Of a DNA stretch of 41,442 nt, positions 34,586 through 41,442 are shown piece after piece. Position 1 is the stretch's first letter. Every line of letters starts with the position of its first letter. Made by a program: the position numbers and the translations under genes. This DNA is from JAIRTY01 sp050257395. Lineage in GTDB: Bacteria > Actinomycetota > Actinomycetes > Streptosporangiales > Streptosporangiaceae. The notes beneath the pieces were generated by a model. It saw nothing but the letters and a program-made list of their open reading frames with translations, did no database searches and was not told the DNA's origin. Location: assembly GCA_050257395.1 (NCBI GenBank), contig JBLMWU010000050.1, positions 1 through 41,442 on the forward strand. The letters run 5' to 3'.

Positions 34586-35080
34586 ATGGAGCGAGACGTG
34601 CGGTTTCCCCGAGCCGCAATGGAGCGCGCCGTGTCCGCAGCGACTCTCATCACGGTTCTGGCCGGGCTGGTGCTGCCGGCGTGTGTCGGCGGCGGCTGGT
34701 GGCTCGGTGGCCTGGCTGAGCTCGCACACGTGACGCTGGCGGGGAACACGGTCCGGATCGTGCCGTGGGGGGTGCTGCGGCTGCTGTCGTTCCGGCGGGA
34801 GCTTGTCCTGGACCTGGCGCAGGTGACCGCGGTGAGCGTCGCCGTCTGCGCGGAGCTGCCGCAGGCCGGGCTGCGCAGCCCGGGGTTAGCGGTGCCGGGG
34901 CTGCGGGCGGGCACCTACCGGTGCCCCGAGGCGACCTCGTACTGGCTGGTCGGGCGGTCGGCGCGGGTGGTGCGGATCGACCTTGACGGCGGGCCGGTGG
35001 ACTACGCGCTCCTCCAGGTGCGGGACCCGGAAGGGCTGGCGGCCCGGCTCGGGGCGGGCAGCGCGCTCCGGCCCGCGTGA
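34586..35080 (+). CDS. Small membrane-anchored protein of unknown function
   Basis: I do not recognise this 164-residue protein. A hydrophobic segment at about residues 17-46 is followed by a beta-rich part: NTVRIVPWGVLRLLSFRRELVLDLAQVTAV, then RAGTYRCPEATSYWLVGRSARVVRIDLDGGPVDYALLQVRDPEGLAARL. The latter resembles bacterial PH-like domains that follow a membrane anchor, but only loosely. The first 11 codons are less G/C-ending, so ATG 34619 or GTG 34631 may be the real start. It sits alone between whiA and gap. Strong codon bias in the body supports a real gene. Confidence 0.65.
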   Translation: MERDVRFPRAAMERAVSAATLITVLAGLVLPACVGGGWWLGGLAELAHVTLAGNTVRIVPWGVLRLLSFRRELVLDLAQVTAVSVAVCAELPQAGLRSPGLAVPGLRAGTYRCPEATSYWLVGRSARVVRIDLDGGPVDYALLQVRDPEGLAARLGAGSALRPA

Positions 35081-35152
35081 GGTGGCCTCTGCCCCGGTGA
35101 TGGGAGCCGGAAGTCACTCCCAATCTCCCCTGCATGATCGGTACCGTGACGA

Positions 35153-35180
35153 TGGACTCGGGGGACCCGTCCGGTAGCGT
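35153..35180 (+). promoter_or_regulatory. Weak promoter candidate for gap-pgk-tpiA
   Basis: TGGACT (35153-35158) and TAGCGT (35175-35180), 16 bases apart, are the best -35/-10 pair in the gap leader. Transcription would start near 35187, about 40 bases before GTG 35226, which follows GAGGGGAA. Confidence 0.35.
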
Positions 35181-35225
35181 TTTCGGGGAACCCGGTGCTC
35201 GAAGACGACTGAGGGGAACGGTGTC

Positions 35226-36248
35226 GTGACTATCCGCGTGGGCATCAACGGATTCGGCAGGATCGGGCGGAACTTCTGGCGCGCGGTCCACGCCGCGCAA
35301 GCGGCTGGGCAGGCCCGGGACATCGAAATCGTCGCCGCGAACGACCTGACCAGCCCCCAGACTCTGGCGCACCTGCTGAAGTACGACACGGTCCTGGGCA
35401 CGCTCGGCCTGGACATCGCCGCGGACGGGGAGCAGATCAGGGCGGGCGGCCAGAGCTTCCGCGTGCTGGCCGAGCGCGACCCTGCGCAGCTGCCCTGGCG
35501 CGAGCTCGGGGTGGACCTGGTGATCGAGTCGACCGGCCGGTTCACCGCGGCCGCCGACGCGGCCAAGCACCGGGAGGCCGGGGCGAAGAAGGTGATCATC
35601 TCCGCGCCCGCCAAGGGTGAGGACGTCACGATCGTGATGGGCGTCAACGACGGGGCCTACGACCCGGCCCGCCACCACATCGTCTCCAACGCGTCCTGCA
35701 CCACCAACTGTGTGGCGCCGCTCGCCAAGGTGCTGCTGGACAACTTCGGGATCGTCAAGGGCCTGATGACCACGATCCACGCCTACACCAACGACCAGGT
35801 GATCCTGGACTTCCCGCACAAGGACCTGCGGCGCGCCAGGGCGGCGGCCCAGAACATCATCCCCACCACCACCGGGGCGGCCCGCGCGACCGCGCTGGTG
35901 CTGCCCGAGCTCAAGGGCAAGCTGGACGGGATGGCGATGCGGGTGCCGGTGATGGACGGCTCGGTCACCGACCTGGTGGTGCAGCTCACCAGGGAGGCCA
36001 GCGCCGAGGAGGTCAACGCGGCGTACAAGGCGGCCGCCGAGGGCCCGCTCAAGGGCTACCTCAAGTACACCAGCGACCCGATCGTGTCGTCGGACATCGT
36101 CGGCACCCCCTGGTCCTGCACCTTCGACTCCGAGCTCACCATGACCTTCGGTGACCAGGTCAAGGTGATCGGCTGGTACGATAACGAGTGGGGCTACTCC
36201 AACCGCCTGGTCGACCTGGCCGTGCTCGTCGGCTCGCAGCTCGGATGA
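35226..36248 (+). CDS. gap: Glyceraldehyde-3-phosphate dehydrogenase
   Basis: Glycolytic enzyme oxidising glyceraldehyde 3-phosphate to 1,3-bisphosphoglycerate with NAD. The 340-residue protein has VGINGFGRIGRNFWRA at the N-terminus, STGRFT, the catalytic Cys158 in SNASCTTNC with the partner His in TTIHAYTNDQ, GAARATALVLPEL, and WYDNEWGYSNRLVD near the C-terminus. GTG 35226 follows GAGGGGAA. Overlaps pgk by ATGA (36245-36248). Its product is also the donor used by FkbH proteins, although that operon lies 20 kb away. Confidence 0.97.
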   Translation: MTIRVGINGFGRIGRNFWRAVHAAQAAGQARDIEIVAANDLTSPQTLAHLLKYDTVLGTLGLDIAADGEQIRAGGQSFRVLAERDPAQLPWRELGVDLVIESTGRFTAAADAAKHREAGAKKVIISAPAKGEDVTIVMGVNDGAYDPARHHIVSNASCTTNCVAPLAKVLLDNFGIVKGLMTTIHAYTNDQVILDFPHKDLRRARAAAQNIIPTTTGAARATALVLPELKGKLDGMAMRVPVMDGSVTDLVVQLTREASAEEVNAAYKAAAEGPLKGYLKYTSDPIVSSDIVGTPWSCTFDSELTMTFGDQVKVIGWYDNEWGYSNRLVDLAVLVGSQLG

Positions 36249-37453
36249 GGCGGATCGAGGATCTCGGCGTCAGCGGCCAGGTTGTCCTGCTCCGGGCTGA
36301 CCTGAACGTGCCGCTGGACGGCACCAGGATCACCGATGACGGCCGCATCCGCGCCAGCCTGCCGACCATCAGCAAGCTGACCGCGCGGGGCGCCCGGGTG
36401 GTGATCGCGGCCCACCTCGGCCGGCCCAAGGGTGAGGACTACCAGCAGCGGGCCGCGGGCGGGCCGTCCCTGCGGCCGGTCGCCGCCCGGCTCGGGGAGC
36501 TGCTCGGCCAGCCGGTGGCCCTCGCGCAGGATGTGGCGGGCCCGGCCGCCGCGGCGGCGGCGGCCGGGCTGGCTGACGGCGAGGTGGCGCTGCTGGAGAA
36601 CGTCCGGTTCGAGCCGGCCGAGACCAGCAAGGACGACGCGCAGCGGGCCGGCCTGGCCGGCCGGCTCGCGGCCCTGGCCCAGCTGTACGTCGGCGACGGG
36701 TTCGGCGCGATGCACCGCAAGCACGCCAGCGTCTACGACGTCCCGCGGCTGCTGCCGCACGCCGCGGGCGACCTGGTCATCGCCGAGATCTCGGTGCTGC
36801 GCCAGCTCACCACGGACCCGCCCCGGCCCTACGTGGTTGTGCTGGGCGGCGCCAAGACCTCCGACAAGCTCGCGGTGATCGGCAACCTGCTCGGGCGGGC
36901 GGACCGGCTGCTCATCGCCGGCGGCATGGCCTACACCTTCCTGGCCGCGCGCGGCCACCAGGTGGGCGGCTCGCTGCTGGAGACCGACCAGCTCCCGCAG
37001 GTCTCGGCCGTGCTGGCGGAGGCGGCCAAGGCCGGCGTGGAGGTGGTGCTGCCGTCCGACCACGTGGTGGCGGACCGGCTGGCCGCGGACGCCGAGCCGG
37101 AGACGGTGCCGGGCCCGGACATCCCGGACGGCAAGCTGGGCCTGGACATCGGCCCGGCCACCCGGGAGGAGTTCGCGCGGAAGCTGGCCGACGCCAAGAC
37201 TGTGTTCTGGAACGGCCCGCCCGGGGTCTTCGAGATCCCGGCCTTCGCCGAGGGCACCAGGGCGGTCGCCGCGGCGATCTCCCGGGTCACCGGCCTGACG
37301 GTGGTGGGCGGCGGGGATTCCGCGGCCGCGGTCCGGCATCTGGGCATGCCCGACAGCGCCTTCACCCACATCTCCACCGGCGGCGGGGCGAGCCTGGAGT
37401 ACCTCGAAGGCCGGGAACTGCCCGGCCTGACCGCGCTGGGAGACGATGCGTGA
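36245..37453 (+). CDS. pgk: Phosphoglycerate kinase
   Basis: Makes ATP from 1,3-bisphosphoglycerate. The 402 residues include LLRADLNVPLDG, AHLGRPKG, LLENVRFEPAET, the actinobacterial variant VGDGFGAMHRKHAS, VVVLGGAKTSDKLAVI, FWNGPPGVFEIPAFAEGT and the nucleotide loop GGGDSAAAV. ATG 36245 is fixed by the overlap with gap and by the family N-terminus RRIEDLGVSGQVVLLR. Overlaps tpiA by GTGA (37450-37453). Confidence 0.96.
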   Translation: MRRIEDLGVSGQVVLLRADLNVPLDGTRITDDGRIRASLPTISKLTARGARVVIAAHLGRPKGEDYQQRAAGGPSLRPVAARLGELLGQPVALAQDVAGPAAAAAAAGLADGEVALLENVRFEPAETSKDDAQRAGLAGRLAALAQLYVGDGFGAMHRKHASVYDVPRLLPHAAGDLVIAEISVLRQLTTDPPRPYVVVLGGAKTSDKLAVIGNLLGRADRLLIAGGMAYTFLAARGHQVGGSLLETDQLPQVSAVLAEAAKAGVEVVLPSDHVVADRLAADAEPETVPGPDIPDGKLGLDIGPATREEFARKLADAKTVFWNGPPGVFEIPAFAEGTRAVAAAISRVTGLTVVGGGDSAAAVRHLGMPDSAFTHISTGGGASLEYLEGRELPGLTALGDDA

Positions 37454-38247
37454 GCCCTGCCCCCGCCCGGATGCCGCTGATCGCCGGCAACTGGAAGATG
37501 CACAACAACCACTTCGAGGCCATCGCGCTGGTCCAGAAGCTGGCCTTCACCCTGAACCGCAAGGACTTCGAGGCGGCCGAGGTGGCGGTCTTCCCGCCCT
37601 TCACCGCCCTGCGGAGCGTCCAGACCCTGATCTCCGGGGACAAGCTGCGGATCACCTACGGGGCCCAGGACGTCTCAGCCCACGACATGGGCGCCTACAC
37701 CGGCGAGGTGTCCGCGCCCATGCTGGCCAAGCTGGGCTGCACGTACGCGCTGGCCGGGCATTCGGAGCGGCGGCAGTACCACGGGGAGGACGACGCCCTG
37801 GTGAACGCCAAGGCCAAGGCGGCGCTGCGGGCCGGGGTCACCCCGCTGATCTGCGTGGGGGAGCCGCTGGAGATCCGGCGCGAAGGCGGCCACCTCGAGC
37901 ACGTGCTGAGCCAGCTCAGCGGCGCGCTGAAGGGGATCCCGGCCGAGCAGGCCGGCGGCCTCGTCATCGCCTATGAGCCGGTCTGGGCCATCGGCACCGG
38001 CGAGGTGGCCGGGCCCGCGGACGCCCAGGAGGTCTGCGGGGCGATCCGCGAGCGTGTTTCGGCGGTTCACGGCAGCGGGGTGGCGGCCGATGCGCGTATT
38101 CTGTATGGCGGGTCGGTCAAGGCCGGCAACATCGCAGCGATCATGGCACAGCCAGACATCGACGGAGCACTGGTCGGGGGCGCCAGTCTCGATGCCGCAG
38201 AATTCGCGAGAATCTGCCGGTATCGTGAGCTGACCGTGGATGCCTGA
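37450..38247 (+). CDS. tpiA: Triose-phosphate isomerase
   Basis: Interconverts dihydroxyacetone phosphate and glyceraldehyde 3-phosphate. The 265-residue protein has all active-site residues: Asn14 and Lys16 in GNWKMH, His104 in AGHSERR and Glu176 in AYEPVWAIGTG; ILYGGSVKAGN and DGALVGGASL complete the phosphate site. GTG 37450 overlaps the pgk stop. secG follows after 27 bases, as in Streptomyces. Confidence 0.97.
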   Translation: MSPAPARMPLIAGNWKMHNNHFEAIALVQKLAFTLNRKDFEAAEVAVFPPFTALRSVQTLISGDKLRITYGAQDVSAHDMGAYTGEVSAPMLAKLGCTYALAGHSERRQYHGEDDALVNAKAKAALRAGVTPLICVGEPLEIRREGGHLEHVLSQLSGALKGIPAEQAGGLVIAYEPVWAIGTGEVAGPADAQEVCGAIRERVSAVHGSGVAADARILYGGSVKAGNIAAIMAQPDIDGALVGGASLDAAEFARICRYRELTVDA

Positions 38248-38274
38248 GTAACCCCGGAGGGACGAGAAGCGGCA

Positions 38275-38505
38275 GTGGTCATCGGTATATCTGTCGTCCT
38301 CATCATCACCAGCCTGCTCATGGTGCTGCTGGTGCTGTTGCACAAGGGCAAGGGCGGTGGCCTGTCCGATTTGTTCGGCGGCGGGATGTCGTCGTCACTC
38401 GGCTCCTCTTCGGTGGTGGAGCGGAACCTGGACCGGCTGACCATCTTCACCGGCGTGATCTGGTTCCTGTGCATTGTCGGCCTCGGGGTGCTGCTGAACC
38501 ACTGA
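38275..38505 (+). CDS. secG: Protein translocase subunit SecG
   Basis: Small membrane component of the SecYEG channel. Of 76 residues, two hydrophobic helices (about 2-22 and 54-75) flank the cytoplasmic loop with LLHKGKGGGLSDLFGGG, the SecG signature, and SSSVVERNLDRLT. GTG 38275 is preceded at some distance by GGAGGGA. Conserved position after tpiA. Confidence 0.93.
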   Translation: MVIGISVVLIITSLLMVLLVLLHKGKGGGLSDLFGGGMSSSLGSSSVVERNLDRLTIFTGVIWFLCIVGLGVLLNH

Positions 38506-38611
38506 GGCGCAGGCAGGCCATAACTGGCTAACCAGGCAGTCTGGGCAATTCGCCCGGGGAGAACAGCATCGCCGGCGGAAACGGCACCAGGGACGAGGCA
38601 AGGGGTGATCG

Positions 38612-38944
38612 GTGAGTAGTGGCAATGCCATCCGGGGAAGCCGCGTGGGCGCGGGCCCCATGGGCGAAGCGGAACGAGGGGAGTCCGCGCCGCGGGTGCG
38701 GGTCTCCTTCTGGTGCTCCAACAACCACGAGACGCGCCCGAGCTTTGCCAGCGACGCCGCGATCCCGGAGACCTGGGACTGCCCCCGCTGCGGCTTCCCG
38801 GCGGGCCGCGATGAGGGCAACCCGCCCGGGCCGCCCCGCAGCGAGCCGTACAAGACCCACCTCGCCTACGTGAAGGAGCGGCGCAGCGACGCTGACGGTG
38901 CCGCGATCCTCGCTGAGGCGCTGGACCGGCTGCGCAGGGCCTGA
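38612..38944 (+). CDS. rbpA: RNA polymerase-binding protein RbpA
   Basis: Actinobacterial transcription factor that binds principal sigma and RNA polymerase and helps open promoters. The 110-residue protein has the N-terminal tail with GNAIRGSRVGAGP, the central zinc-binding-like core with FWCSNNHETRPSFA and WDCPRCGFPAGRD, the basic linker, and the sigma-interacting end KTHLAYVKERRSDADG. GTG 38612 is used. It is followed by a strong terminator 20 bases after the stop. Confidence 0.95.
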   Translation: MSSGNAIRGSRVGAGPMGEAERGESAPRVRVSFWCSNNHETRPSFASDAAIPETWDCPRCGFPAGRDEGNPPGPPRSEPYKTHLAYVKERRSDADGAAILAEALDRLRRA

Positions 38945-38964
38945 CCCCGCTGCCGCGCTCACGG

Positions 38965-39002
38965 ACCGGGCTCCCGCCAGGCGGGGGCCCGGTTTCCGTT
39001 TC
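38965..39002 (+). terminator. Intrinsic terminator of rbpA
   Basis: ACCGGGCTCCCGCC (38965-38978) pairs with GGCGGGGGCCCGGT (38980-38993): a 14-bp stem with a single T-G wobble and a one-base nominal loop (opening to a larger loop in practice), followed by TTCCGTTTC, a rare T-rich tail in this DNA. Confidence 0.85.
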
Positions 39003-39333
39003 GGGCAGTCAGCGCACTGCCGACCGTTGTGCGAACTCTGACCGTAAAAGACCTTAATTACTTGTTAATTACCTAGCAGTGACCTTATTTAGGACGATAT
39101 TTTGCCCGCTTCCCGGCCATCTCCAGGAACCCCCCGCTTAGGGTCTCCGTTAACGGGGAGGGATAATCTCGTACGTAGCGCCAATGTGGTCGCTGCCGGG
39201 GTTGCCACCTGCTTTTCTTCAGCCAGGGTTCAAACTGTCGCCGGTACGGCGTGGCCGGATATGGGCCTGCCGTGCCCGCTGGGGAGCGTGCGCTATCAGC
39301 GAGGACTACGCGGGCAGGGGTGCGGGCCCGAGT
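39003..39333 (+). promoter_or_regulatory. AT-rich control region before the GT-C gene
   Basis: No gene is seen. Bases 39039-39110 are far richer in A+T than anything else in the window. TTAATTAC occurs at 39054-39061 and 39065-39072, exactly 11 bases apart. A perfect palindrome CCGTTAACGG (39147-39156) lies just before a -10-like GATAAT (39162-39167); no good -35 is visible. Codons from ATG 39184 to 39333 are not gene-like, so this stretch is probably leader. Confidence 0.5.
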
Positions 39334-41133
39334 GTGAGCAGAGTGGCACCGGTGCCGCCACGGGGAAGGCTGGCCTGGCCCGCAGAGCGGGAGCGCCCTG
39401 CCGCCCGGCCGCTGGACGCGCCCGCGGGCTGGCGGCCGGATGCCCCGGGCCGGGGCCCCCGGCGGGCACGGCCCCGGTCTGACCGGGTCACCCGGGCGCT
39501 CACGTGGTCGGCAGCCGCCGGCATCGGCGGCGCCGCCCTGGTCATGGTCGCCGTGGCGCTGGCCGGGCCCAGCCGGTCCGTGGTGCACCTGAGCCCGGCG
39601 CAGGCAGGCCCGCTGCAGTCCCTCCAGCTCCACCCCTCGCAGATGCTGGTCGCCGTGGCGGTCTGGTCGGCGGTGGTGGCGGGCGGCGCCGGGGTAGCGG
39701 CGGCGCTGGCAGCCGTCGCCAGGGGCGCCCGGCCGTCCGGCAGGCTGCTGGCCGGGCTCGGCCTGGCACTCGCCGCGGTGCTCGCCGTGGCCCCGCCGGC
39801 CGGTTCCACCGACACCCTGGACTACGCCTCCTACGGCCGGATGGTCGTCATCCAGCACGATCCCTACGTGATGACGCCCCGCCAGCTCAAGCTGTCCGGC
39901 GACCCGATCGGCCGGATCGTCCCCCGGCCGTGGCAGGGCGTGCACTCGGTCTACGGGCCGCTGGCGACCCTGGAGCAGGCAGCCGCCGCCGAGCTCGGCG
40001 GCACCTCGCCCGGCTGGATCCTGTTCTGGCTCAAGCTGTGGAACCTGATCGCTTTCGGCGTGGTGGTGCTGGCGCTGGACCGGCTGCTGCGGCGGGATCC
40101 GGCCCGGCGGGCCCGGGCGCACCTGCTGTGGTCGGTGAATCCGCTGCTGCTGTGGGTGCTGGTGGCGGGCGGGCACATCGACGCGTTCGCGGCGGCGTTC
40201 GGGTTCATCGGGCTGCTGGTACTGCGGCCCGGGGGTGGCCTGGGGGGTGCGGACGGGGCGGGGCATTCCTCCGCTCCGCTCCGCTGGCGCCCCGCTCTTT
40301 ATACGCTCCGGAATACCCCACCCCGCCCGCACGGTGGGTGGGGCGTCCGCTCGCGGCTGGCGGGGCTCTGCGAGCGCGTCATAGAGGCTTGGGAGGGAGC
40401 TGGGCAGGGGCCGGCGGATCCGGGGATGCTGCGCGGGTTCGTCGCGGGGGGGCTGATCGGGGCGGCCGCGGACCTGAAGATCACCTTCATCCTGTTCGGG
40501 CTGGGGGCGGCCTGGGCGGCCAGGAGGTCACGGCGCACGCTGGCGGCGCTGGCGGGCGGGGCACTGGCGGTGCTGGTGCCCTCCTACCTGTGGTTCGGCC
40601 CGCCCGCGATCACGGTGCTGCTGACCCACAGCAGCGCGACCGCGGACAACCTGTACCGGATCTTCGCCGAGGCCCTCGGGACCGCCAGGCTGCCGCAGCT
40701 CAGCATGGTGGCGCTGCCGGTGCTCGGAGTCACCGCGCTGCTCCTGCTGCGGCGGCTGCCGGACGGGTTCCCCCGGCTGCCCGCGGTCCGGCCTGCCTTC
40801 GCCCTCAGCCTGGCCTGGCTGCTGACCTGGCCCTACCAGCGGCCCTGGTATGACGCGATGGCGTTCTGCCTGCTGGCCCTCTACCCGGCCTCCCGGCTGG
40901 ACTGGCCGCTGATCTGGCGGCTGGTGGCCGGCGTGCTCTACTCGACCCCGGGCATGCCCGGCACGCTGTCGATCCGGCCGCTGGGCGTCATCGAGCGCGA
41001 GCTGATGGTGTTCGTGATACCCGCCCTGCGGCTGGCCGCCCTGGCCGCGGTGCTGGTGCTGTGCGTCACCGCGGCCTGGTACCCGCATGAGCAGCTGCGG
41101 CCCCGGCTGGCCGGCCTGGTGCCGCTGCGGTAG
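39334..41133 (+). CDS. GT-C fold polyprenyl-phosphate-dependent mannosyltransferase-like membrane protein
   Basis: Multi-span membrane glycosyltransferase of the GT-C class, similar in layout to actinobacterial mannosyltransferases (MptA/MptB or GT87-like) that use polyprenyl-phosphate mannose outside the membrane. From GTG 39334 it has 599 residues and about 11-13 hydrophobic segments. The first external loop has GSTDTLDYASYGRMVVIQHDPY (about 156-177), with the Asp expected for catalysis, then VHSVYGPL. Residues 305-333 are encoded by a palindromic repeat inserted in frame, in a hydrophilic loop. An ATG at 39184 is in frame, but the codons between are unlike the gene, so the later GTG is preferred. 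Acceptor unknown. Confidence 0.8.
   Translation: MSRVAPVPPRGRLAWPAERERPAARPLDAPAGWRPDAPGRGPRRARPRSDRVTRALTWSAAAGIGGAALVMVAVALAGPSRSVVHLSPAQAGPLQSLQLHPSQMLVAVAVWSAVVAGGAGVAAALAAVARGARPSGRLLAGLGLALAAVLAVAPPAGSTDTLDYASYGRMVVIQHDPYVMTPRQLKLSGDPIGRIVPRPWQGVHSVYGPLATLEQAAAAELGGTSPGWILFWLKLWNLIAFGVVVLALDRLLRRDPARRARAHLLWSVNPLLLWVLVAGGHIDAFAAAFGFIGLLVLRPGGGLGGADGAGHSSAPLRWRPALYTLRNTPPRPHGGWGVRSRLAGLCERVIEAWEGAGQGPADPGMLRGFVAGGLIGAAADLKITFILFGLGAAWAARRSRRTLAALAGGALAVLVPSYLWFGPPAITVLLTHSSATADNLYRIFAEALGTARLPQLSMVALPVLGVTALLLLRRLPDGFPRLPAVRPAFALSLAWLLTWPYQRPWYDAMAFCLLALYPASRLDWPLIWRLVAGVLYSTPGMPGTLSIRPLGVIERELMVFVIPALRLAALAAVLVLCVTAAWYPHEQLRPRLAGLVPLR
40247..40332. repeat. Interspersed palindromic repeat, copy 2 (inside the GT-C gene)
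   Basis: Left arm 40247-40269 and right arm 40310-40332 agree in 20 of 23 positions; all three differences would be G-U pairs in bottom-strand RNA. The core has CCTCCGCTCCGCT and the 19-base CGCTCTTTATACGCTCCGG shared with copy 1. It keeps the reading frame and encodes an ALYTLRNTPPRP-like segment. Confidence 0.88.
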
Positions 41134-41160
41134 CAGTCTTTCTGGCCCGTGCTCGCCTCC

Positions 41161-41197
41161 GGGCCGCTCGAGCCCTTCGGCTCGCCCGGGCCGGCCC
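41161..41197. terminator. Likely bidirectional terminator between GT-C gene and gad
   Basis: CGAGCC-CTTC-GGCTCG (41169-41184) is a perfect 6-bp hairpin with a CTTC loop, enclosed by GGGCCG (41161-41166) and CGGCCC (41192-41197). It lies between convergent stops. No T-run. Confidence 0.5.
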
Positions 41198-41442
41198 TCA
41201 GTGGGCGAACGGCTGGCGGAGGTCCGCCGGGGCCAGCGGCGCGTGCGACTGCGGATGGGCGGCCAGCGCGTGCGACTGGCGGCGGATGTCGTCCAGCAGC
41301 ACCCCGGCCAGGTCCATGCTGAACCCGTTGCGCACCACGATCCGCAGCACCGCGGTGTCCGTCATGGCCTCCGGGAACGTGTAGGCCGGGATGAGCCAGC
41401 CCCGCTCGCGCAGCCGCTCGGACAGGTCGAACACGGTGTACC
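41198..41442 (-). CDS. gad: Glutamate decarboxylase, C-terminal end (5' part beyond window edge)
   Basis: The last 80 or so residues of a group II PLP decarboxylase of the glutamate decarboxylase family, which makes GABA and CO2 from glutamate and consumes a proton (acid resistance). The visible segment YTVFDLSERLRERGWLIPAYTFP, then TAVLRIVVRNGFSMDLAGVLLDDIRR, matches the C-terminal domain of bacterial GadB. The PLP lysine would be in the part outside the window. The gene is read through the right edge, so no start can be given; the GTG at 41434 is internal. Stop TGA at 41200-41198. Confidence 0.85.
   Translation of the reverse strand, partial: YTVFDLSERLRERGWLIPAYTFPEAMTDTAVLRIVVRNGFSMDLAGVLLDDIRRQSHALAAHPQSHAPLAPADLRQPFAH

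Noticed and set aside
38506..38611. Possible SigR-type promoter (GGAAT-N18-GTT) before rbpA, as in Streptomyces
   Set aside because: No GGAAT/GTT pair at the right spacing is found in this interval.
39085..39120. Tiny bottom-strand peptide MAGKRAKYRPK followed by a stop
   Set aside because: It has only 11 residues, a GGAG too close to its ATG and no other support; chance is likely.
39184..39333. 50-codon N-terminal extension of the GT-C gene from ATG 39184
   Set aside because: Its codons (TTG CCA CCT GCT TTT CTT and similar) lack the G/C-ending bias of the gene, and no ribosome site precedes it. GTG 39334 is a better start.

Overview
The window is very G+C-rich DNA with third codon positions almost always G or C, many GTG starts and frequent 4-base ATGA/GTGA gene overlaps. 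With WhiA, RbpA, a GarA-type FHA protein, a full egtABCD set and the uvrC-rapZ-yvcK-whiA / gap-pgk-tpiA-secG order, it is the chromosome of an actinobacterium, most likely a filamentous actinomycete. I cannot place the genus from sequence alone. I see no tRNA, rRNA, insertion sequence, phage or CRISPR array.

Layout. 1-5376: mixed accessory genes: a CcdA-type membrane protein cut by the left edge, a secreted GH53 galactanase with a discoidin-like module, a DUF1697 protein, a GNAT acetyltransferase and a disulfide-oxidoreductase-type flavoprotein. 5623-10126: ergothioneine operon egtA-egtB-egtC-egtD, without egtE. 10138-15633: the most unusual part. speD (S-adenosylmethionine decarboxylase) diverges over a 53-base gap from a six-gene operon: a BpsA-like branched-polyamine synthase, a GNAT acyltransferase, an FkbH-like HAD/acyltransferase, a free-standing acyl carrier protein, an Sfp-type phosphopantetheinyl transferase and a thiolase. 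All five junctions are 4-base stop/start overlaps. The set can supply an aminopropyl donor, a polyamine, an activated carrier protein, an acyl starter, a C-C bond-forming enzyme and an N-acyltransferase, so a small acyl-polyamine pathway is a reasonable hypothesis. I do not recognise it as a described system.

15727-20554: a cysteine-less HesB/IscA-like protein behind a possible stress-sigma promoter, a CDP-alcohol phosphatidyltransferase, a nucleotidyltransferase/pseudo-phosphomutase fusion and GarA. 20565-29184: two MerR-type regulators flanking a DUF151 nuclease, an ABC exporter operon with its own regulator and a palindromic operator, then a glycine riboswitch controlling full-length gcvP. 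This resembles the mycobacterial gcvH-garA-Rv1828-Rv1829-Rv1830-gcvB order, but gcvH is absent and the exporter is interposed.

29352-38944: housekeeping core: uvrC-rapZ-yvcK-whiA, a small membrane protein, gap-pgk-tpiA, secG and rbpA, closed by a strong intrinsic terminator. 39003-41442: an unusually AT-rich control region, a GT-C mannosyltransferase-like membrane protein and the C-terminal end of a glutamate decarboxylase entering from the right edge. A palindromic repeat of about 80-90 bases occurs twice, once between genes after whiA and once in frame inside the mannosyltransferase gene. Its arm mismatches are almost all G-U compatible on the bottom strand.
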